Part shown: positions 6,178 to 10,995 of the stretch, piece after piece | Numbering within the stretch: the stretch's first letter is position 1 | Layout of the letters: every line of letters starts with the position of its first letter | Notes under the pieces: model-generated | Databases searched by the model: none | What the model saw: only the letters and a program-made list of their open reading frames with translations | Told to the model about the DNA's origin: nothing | Program-made: the position numbers and the translations under genes | Source of the DNA: Actinomycetes bacterium | GTDB lineage: Bacteria > Actinomycetota > Actinomycetes > Propionibacteriales > Propionibacteriaceae | Length of the DNA stretch: 10,995 bases | Direction: 5' to 3' | Assembly: GCA_023412435.1 (NCBI GenBank) | Contig: JAEYNS010000245.1 | Location: 1 to 10,995, forward strand

Positions 6178-8793
6178 TATGCAGACGTTCCCGACCTGGC
6201 GCAGGCGCGGGGGCACTGGCTGCGCCGAGCGCTGATCGCCTGGCCGGCCGACGACCTGCCTGCGGGTCTGGATCCGCGTCGGCTGGACTGGCTGCTGCAC
6301 TGGTCGATCGCCGAGCCGATCGACCCCCGCGAGCCGGCACCGGTGCCCTGGGGGATGGCGGTGCTCAGCCCTGACCCGGCCGGGATCCCCGCCGACGTGG
6401 CCGCGACCGTGCCCTACCTGGCCGGACACCTCGCGCTGCGGGTGCCGGAGTCCGTCCCCGTCGCCGAGGCGCTGTGCGGACAGCTCGCGGTGAGCATCCA
6501 CCACCCCTCCGGCGCGCTGCTCAAGGCAGGGTCGCTGCAGACCCCAGGGGTGCTCGACGAGCTCTACGCCGCCGCCGGGCAGGCGGTGCTGGGCGCCGAC
6601 TGGCAGGCGGGCGTCCCCACGCTGCGGGTCTGGGCGCCCACCGCCCAACGGGTGCGGCTGCTGCTGTGGGCGCCGGGCGACGACCTGCACTCCGGTGGCC
6701 GCGCCCTCCCGATGCAGCGACGCCCGGACGGCACCTGGGAGGCCACCGGCGAGCCCGGCTGGGCAGGTCACCGCTACCGCTACGAGGTCACCGTGTTCAC
6801 CCCCCACCACGGGCGGGTGGTGTCCAACCAGGTGACCGACCCGTACTCGGTCGCCCTGACCGTGAACTCCACCCACTCGGTGCTGGTCGACCTGACCGAT
6901 CCGGCGCTGGCCCCGTCCGGCTGGCTCACGGCGGCGAGCCCCCCGCTGCGCCACGCTGTCGACCAGGTCATCTACGAACTGCACGTGCGGGACTTCTCCG
7001 CCGGCGACCCGACGGTGCCCGAGCAGCTGCGGGGTGGCTTCCTCGGCTTCGCCGCCGCCTCTGCCGGCATGGCCCACCTGCGCCGTCTGGCCGACGCCGG
7101 GCTGACCTCGGTGCAACTGCTCCCGGTGTTCGACAACGCCGCCGTGGACGAGCGGGCGGGCAGGGGCGCCGCCGACCTCGACGCGTTCCGCGGCCTGCCC
7201 CCCGACTCACCCGGCCAGCAGGAGCGGGTGGCGGCCGGGCGGCACCGCTACAACTGGGGCTACGAGCCCTGGCACTACTTCGCCCCCGAGGGCTCCTACG
7301 CCTCCACGCTCGCAGCGGCCGACGGTGCCGGACGGACGGTGGAGTTCCGCACGATGGTCGGCGCGCTGCACGCCGCAGGGCTGCGCGTGGTGCTGGACAT
7401 GGTGTTCAACCACACCGCCAGCGCCGGTCAGGACGACAGATCGGTGCTCGACCGGATCGTGCCCGGGTACTACCACCGGCTCACCCGCTGCGGCGAGGTG
7501 GAGACCTCGACCTGCTGCCCCAACGTCGCCACCGAGCACCTGATGGCCGAGAAGCTGATGGTCGACGCCTGCGTCTCCTGGGCTCGTCACTACCGGGTCG
7601 ACGGCTACCGCTTCGACCTGATGGCCCACCACAGTCGCGACAACCTGCTCGCGGTGCGGGCGGCGCTGGACCGGCTCACCCGCGAGACCGACGGCGTGGA
7701 CGGTCGCCGCATCACGCTCTACGGCGAGGGCTGGAACTTCGGCGAGGTCGCCGACGATGCCCGCTTCGTCCAGGCCCGCCAGGGACAGCTCGGCGGGACC
7801 TCGATCGCTACCTTCTCCGACCGGCTCCGCGACGCGGTCCGGGGTGGCGGCGCCTTCGACGACCCGCGGACCCAGGGCTTCGGCACCGGCCTCGCCCTCA
7901 CCGGCACCGACCCCCGCCTGCCGTGGCTGACCGACATCGTGCAGCTCGGCCTCGCAGGGACGCTGCGCGGCTTCAGGTTCCGCTCGGCGCAGTCGGGGCG
8001 GGTGATCCGCGGTGACGAGGTGCCGTACAACGGGACGGTCGCCGGCTACGCCGACGAGCCGGACGAGGTGATCAGCTACGTCGACGCCCACGACAACGAG
8101 ACCTTGTTCGACGCCCTCACGCTCAAGCTCCCCCGGGAGACCCCGATGGCCGACCGGGTGCGGCTGAACACGCTGTGCCTGGCGCTCGCCACGCTCGGCC
8201 AGTCGCCGGTGATGTGGCACGCCGGGACCGACATCCTGCGCTCGAAGAGCCTCGACCGCAACTCCTACCTGTCGGGGGACTGGTTCAACACCCTCGACTT
8301 CTCGCTGACCGACAACGGGTTCGGGGCGGGGCTGCCGCCGGAGAGCGACAACGGTCCGCTGTGGCCGATCCTCGCGCCGCTGCTCGCCGACCCGACGCTG
8401 AAGCCTGGCCCGGCCGACCTGAGGTTCGCCCACGAGCTCGCGCTCGACCTGCTGCGGCTGCGGGCGTCCACCCGGCTGTTCCGGCTGGGCAGCGCTGCCG
8501 CGATCGCTCGGGCGGTGTCGTTCCCGGTGTCCGGCACCCCGCTGGCGGTGCCCGGGATCGTGGTGATGCGGATCGCCGACCCGGTGGCCGAACCACGCTG
8601 GGCGAGCCTGGTCGCCGTCTTCAACGCCACCGCGGCGAGCGTCGGTCAGGAACTTCCGTTCAGGGTGGACGGCCACCGGCTGCACCCCGTCCAGGCCGCC
8701 GGCGCCGACCCGCTGGTGCGCAACGCGTCCGCCGCGGGCAGCCGGTTCACCGTCCCGCCGCTGACCGTCGCGGTGTTCGTCGAGCCGTCCTGA
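6175..8793 (+). CDS. pulA: Pullulanase-type alpha-1,6-glucosidase (GH13 debranching enzyme)
   Basis: This 872-residue enzyme hydrolyses alpha-1,6 branch points in glycogen, limit dextrins or pullulan. The length fits plant limit dextrinases and the bacterial pullulanase-type alpha-1,6-glucosidases (GH13, probably subfamily 13). An N-terminal domain is followed by a CBM48-like beta-sandwich (about 145-240), the GH13 barrel (about 265-730) and a C-terminal beta domain. The four GH13 regions are complete: I DMVFNH (408-413), II GYRFDL with nucleophile Asp481, III YGEGWN with acid/base Glu518, and IV DAHDNE with His639 and stabiliser Asp640. The pullulanase signature reads YNWGYEP (359-365), with Glu where Asp is usual. 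No signal peptide or anchor is seen, so it probably acts in the cytoplasm on stored glycogen or imported maltodextrins. The GTG at 6175 is chosen because the family's N-terminal helix starts right after it. It lacks a ribosome site and is likely leaderless. The call between pullulanase and limit dextrinase activity is open. Confidence 0.93.
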   Translation: MYADVPDLAQARGHWLRRALIAWPADDLPAGLDPRRLDWLLHWSIAEPIDPREPAPVPWGMAVLSPDPAGIPADVAATVPYLAGHLALRVPESVPVAEALCGQLAVSIHHPSGALLKAGSLQTPGVLDELYAAAGQAVLGADWQAGVPTLRVWAPTAQRVRLLLWAPGDDLHSGGRALPMQRRPDGTWEATGEPGWAGHRYRYEVTVFTPHHGRVVSNQVTDPYSVALTVNSTHSVLVDLTDPALAPSGWLTAASPPLRHAVDQVIYELHVRDFSAGDPTVPEQLRGGFLGFAAASAGMAHLRRLADAGLTSVQLLPVFDNAAVDERAGRGAADLDAFRGLPPDSPGQQERVAAGRHRYNWGYEPWHYFAPEGSYASTLAAADGAGRTVEFRTMVGALHAAGLRVVLDMVFNHTASAGQDDRSVLDRIVPGYYHRLTRCGEVETSTCCPNVATEHLMAEKLMVDACVSWARHYRVDGYRFDLMAHHSRDNLLAVRAALDRLTRETDGVDGRRITLYGEGWNFGEVADDARFVQARQGQLGGTSIATFSDRLRDAVRGGGAFDDPRTQGFGTGLALTGTDPRLPWLTDIVQLGLAGTLRGFRFRSAQSGRVIRGDEVPYNGTVAGYADEPDEVISYVDAHDNETLFDALTLKLPRETPMADRVRLNTLCLALATLGQSPVMWHAGTDILRSKSLDRNSYLSGDWFNTLDFSLTDNGFGAGLPPESDNGPLWPILAPLLADPTLKPGPADLRFAHELALDLLRLRASTRLFRLGSAAAIARAVSFPVSGTPLAVPGIVVMRIADPVAEPRWASLVAVFNATAASVGQELPFRVDGHRLHPVQAAGADPLVRNASAAGSRFTVPPLTVAVFVEPS

Positions 8794-8814
8794 ACCGTCC
8801 GGGGCCGATCGCGA

Positions 8815-8820
8815 TAGGCT
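8815..8820 (+). promoter_or_regulatory. Candidate -10 element of tkt
   Basis: TAGGCT lies 39 bases before the tkt ATG, giving a start near 8827 and a leader of about 32 nt. The possible -35 region overlaps the stop codon of the debranching-enzyme gene and matches poorly. The element has the same form as those at 2488 and 4230. Confidence 0.4.
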
Positions 8821-8858
8821 GACGAGGTTCCCTGATTGACCGCCATGAAAGGCCGACG

Positions 8859-10949
8859 ATGACCTCGACAGTGACCCTTCCCTGGACCGACCTCGACAGC
8901 CGCGCTGTCGATACGGCCCGGATCCTGGCCGCGGATGCCGTGGAGCGGGTGGGGAACGGCCACCCGGGGACGGCCATCTCGCTCGCCCCCGTCGCGTACC
9001 TGCTGTACCAGAAGGTGATGAACGGCGACCCCGCCGACCCGACCTGGACCGGCCGCGACCGCTTCGTGCTGTCGGCCGGCCACTCCTCGCTCACCCAGTA
9101 CAACCAGCTGCTGCTGGCGGGCTACGGCCTCGAGGTGGACGACATCGCGGCGCTGCGCACCGAGGGCTCGCTGACCCCCGGCCACCCCGAGTACGGCCAC
9201 ACCGCGGGCGTCGAGTGCACCACCGGCCCGCTGGGCGCCGGGGTCGCCAACGCGGTCGGCTTCGCGATGGCGGCCCGCCGCGAGCGGGCGCTGCTCGACC
9301 CCACCGCCGAGCCCGGCAGCTCCGTGTTCGACCACTTCGTGTACTGCATCGCCGGTGACGGCTGCATGCAGGAGGGCGTCTCCGGTGAGGCGTCCTCGCT
9401 GGCCGGCGCCCAGAAGCTCGGCAACCTCGTCCTGATCTACGACGACAACCGGATCTCGATCGAGGGGGAGACCCAGATCGCGTTCACCGAGGACGTCGCC
9501 GCGCGCTACGAGGCCTACGGCTGGCACGTCCAGCAGGTCGACTGGACGAACGGCCTGACCTCCTACGAGGAGAACGTCCAGGCTCTCTACGACGCCATCG
9601 AGGCGGCCAAGGCAGTCACCGACAAGCCGTCCTTCATCAAGCTCACGACGATCATCGGCTGGCCGCTGCCGACCAAGGCCGGCCACCACTCGGTGCACGG
9701 TGCCAAGCTGGGGGCCGAGGAGATCGCGGGCCTGAAGAAGGAACTCGGCTTCGACCCGGAGGCCGACTTCGCCGTCGACCCGGCGGTGCTGGAGCACACC
9801 CGGTCCAACGCGGCCGCCCGCGCCGCCGAGGCCAAGGCCGCCTGGAACGCCCGCTTCGAGGAGTGGAAGGCCGCCAATCCCGACGGCCACGCGCTCTACC
9901 AGCGGCTGCGGGAGCGCGAACTGCCGGAGGGGTTCGAGACCGCGCTGCCGGAGTTCCCGGTCGGCAAGAAGTCCACCCGGGTGGCGTCCGGTGAGGTGTT
10001 GTCCGCGCTCGCCGACATGGTTCCCGAGCTGTGGGGCGGCTCGGCGGACCTCGCCGGTTCGAACAACACCACGATGAAGGGCCAGCCGTCCTTCCTGCCG
10101 CCCGAGCAGTCCAGCCACGACTTCGTCGGCGACTACAACGGCCGCACCCTGCACTTCGGCATCCGCGAGCATGCGATGGGCAATGTCCTCAACGGCATCA
10201 CCCTGTCGGGCCTGACCCGCCCCTACGGCGGCACCTTCCTGGTCTTCGCCGACTACATGCGCACCCCGGTACGGCTCGCGGCGCTGTCGAAGGTCCCGAC
10301 CATCTTCGTCTGGACCCACGACTCGGTGGGGGTCGGCGAGGACGGCCCCACCCACCAGCCGGTCGAGCACCTCGCCACGCTGCGCGCCATCCCGGGGCTG
10401 GACGTGGTGCGCCCGGCCGACGCCAACGAGACCGCGCAGGCCTGGGCCGAGGCGCTGCGGCACACCGACCGTCCCACCGCGCTGATCCTGACCCGACAGG
10501 ACGTCCCGACCATCGAGCGCGGGGACGGGGCAGCGGCGCCCGCCGAGCTGCTCGCGAAGGGCGGCTACGTGCTGCTGGACGCCTCCACAGGGGAACCGGC
10601 CGTCGTCCTGCTCGCCACCGGCTCCGAGGTCGGGGTGGCGGTCGCCGCGCGGGACCTGCTCGAAGCCGAGGGGATCGCGACCCGGGTCGTCTCGCTGCCG
10701 TGCCTGGAGTGGTTCGCTGCGCAGCCGGCCGAGTACCGCGCGGAAGTCATCCCGGCCTCGGCAGCGAAGGTCTCCCTCGAGGCCGGCATCGCGATGGGGT
10801 GGCGGGAACTGGTCGGCGACGCCGGCGAGATCATCTCGATCGAGCACTTCGGCGAGTCCGCCGCGGGCCCGCTGCTGCTGGCCAAGTACGGGTTCACCCC
10901 CGAGAACGTGGTCGAGCGGGCGAAGGTCGCGCTGGGGCGTCAGAACTGA
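8859..10949 (+). CDS. tkt: Transketolase
   Basis: This 696-residue thiamine-diphosphate enzyme transfers two-carbon ketol units between sugar phosphates in the non-oxidative pentose phosphate pathway, in the cytoplasm as a dimer. Three domains are recognisable: the pyrophosphate-binding domain (about 1-340), the pyrimidine-binding domain (about 365-535) and the C-terminal domain (about 550-690). Key residues are His35 in NGHPG, the cofactor/metal motif Gly166-Asp167-Gly168 through Asn197, and the conserved Glu437 in GIREHAMG, which activates the cofactor. HDSVGVGEDGPTHQP is a near-perfect family signature. The length is slightly above E. coli TktA (663), as is usual in Actinomycetota. The start follows GAAAGG at 8847-8852, with normal spacing. 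In related bacteria tkt is often followed by transaldolase and glucose-6-phosphate dehydrogenase genes, which would lie beyond the right edge. It has its own promoter. Confidence 0.98.
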   Translation: MTSTVTLPWTDLDSRAVDTARILAADAVERVGNGHPGTAISLAPVAYLLYQKVMNGDPADPTWTGRDRFVLSAGHSSLTQYNQLLLAGYGLEVDDIAALRTEGSLTPGHPEYGHTAGVECTTGPLGAGVANAVGFAMAARRERALLDPTAEPGSSVFDHFVYCIAGDGCMQEGVSGEASSLAGAQKLGNLVLIYDDNRISIEGETQIAFTEDVAARYEAYGWHVQQVDWTNGLTSYEENVQALYDAIEAAKAVTDKPSFIKLTTIIGWPLPTKAGHHSVHGAKLGAEEIAGLKKELGFDPEADFAVDPAVLEHTRSNAAARAAEAKAAWNARFEEWKAANPDGHALYQRLRERELPEGFETALPEFPVGKKSTRVASGEVLSALADMVPELWGGSADLAGSNNTTMKGQPSFLPPEQSSHDFVGDYNGRTLHFGIREHAMGNVLNGITLSGLTRPYGGTFLVFADYMRTPVRLAALSKVPTIFVWTHDSVGVGEDGPTHQPVEHLATLRAIPGLDVVRPADANETAQAWAEALRHTDRPTALILTRQDVPTIERGDGAAAPAELLAKGGYVLLDASTGEPAVVLLATGSEVGVAVAARDLLEAEGIATRVVSLPCLEWFAAQPAEYRAEVIPASAAKVSLEAGIAMGWRELVGDAGEIISIEHFGESAAGPLLLAKYGFTPENVVERAKVALGRQN

Positions 10950-10959
10950 GCTGACTGAC

Positions 10960-10995
10960 GGGGCCGGTGCCCCCCGGGTTGGGGGGGAGCGGGGC
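10960..10995 (+). other. G-rich hairpin and quadruplex-prone stretch after tkt
   Basis: GGGGC-CGGT-GCCCC (10960-10973) is a 5-bp hairpin beginning 11 bases after the tkt stop. It overlaps an alternative 6-bp pairing of C10970-10975 with G10981-10986. From 10976 on, four G-runs separated by TT, G and AGC fit a quadruplex pattern. This may be a terminator without a U-tract, but the window ends here. Confidence 0.3.

Noticed and set aside
5236..7116. 626-codon minus-strand frame across the ABC transporter and debranching-enzyme genes
   Set aside because: Long antisense frames are expected where third positions are almost all G or C. It spans two confident genes and their intergenic region and has no recognisable domain.
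8646..10847. 733-codon minus-strand frame antisense to transketolase
   Set aside because: The length is striking, but it is the mirror of the tkt reading frame. The composition is Gly/Val/Arg/Asp-rich with no fold signature, and tkt is unambiguous.
1..10995. CRISPR arrays, insertion sequences, tRNAs, phage or toxin-antitoxin genes
   Set aside because: I saw no spaced repeats, terminal inverted repeats with a transposase, cloverleaf-like segments, or small paired genes. The window reads as chromosomal metabolic DNA.

Overview
The window is about 11 kb of very GC-rich DNA. Its codons mostly end in G or C, and its promoters have -10 elements of the TAnnnT type (TAGGCT, TAGGGT). This points to a high-GC Gram-positive bacterium (Actinomycetota). 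An oxygen-sensitive pyruvate formate-lyase next to an intracellular glycogen/starch debranching enzyme and a transketolase fits a facultatively anaerobic, sugar-fermenting actinomycete. Propionibacteriaceae-like is my best guess, but that is inference and not shown by the sequence.

Layout, left to right. (1) 1-2220, minus strand: pyruvate formate-lyase (pflB), complete except for roughly the last 20 residues, which lie off the left edge. The Cys-Cys pair and the glycyl-radical glycine are all present. (2) 2221-2524: a 304-bp divergent control region. It holds a 13-nt palindrome of the FadR/GntR operator type, a DtxR/IdeR-like TTAGGT box and small inverted repeats. (3) 2525-3082, plus: a small isochorismatase-family cysteine hydrolase. 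(4) 3090-4154, minus: a winged-helix protein of the HTH_42 family, related to the AlkZ/YcaQ DNA glycosylases. It converges on the hydrolase with only 7 bp between them. (5) 4155-4275: a second divergent promoter region containing a 7-bp inverted repeat. (6) 4276-6102, plus: a one-polypeptide ABC exporter half-transporter. (7) 6175-8793, plus: a cytoplasmic pullulanase-type alpha-1,6-glucosidase, starting at a GTG that forms the end of a perfect 10-bp-arm palindrome and is probably translated from a leaderless mRNA. (8) 8859-10949, plus: transketolase (tkt), followed by a G-rich hairpin or quadruplex-prone stretch at the right edge.

How the genes fit together. PflB (pyruvate to acetyl-CoA plus formate), the debranching enzyme (glycogen/maltodextrin mobilisation) and transketolase (pentose phosphate pathway) are central carbon enzymes. 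Each appears to have its own promoter, so they are neighbours and not an operon. The glycosylase-like protein and the ABC exporter share one divergent promoter region. That could be a small repair-plus-efflux module against a DNA-damaging compound, but this is a hypothesis from position and family only.

No mobile element, CRISPR array, tRNA or rRNA is visible. Many long open frames antisense to or overlapping these genes are by-products of high GC content and are left out. Most of the window is ordinary metabolism. The parts most worth a second look are the regulatory DNA upstream of pflB, the glycosylase/exporter pair and the palindrome at the debranching-enzyme start codon.
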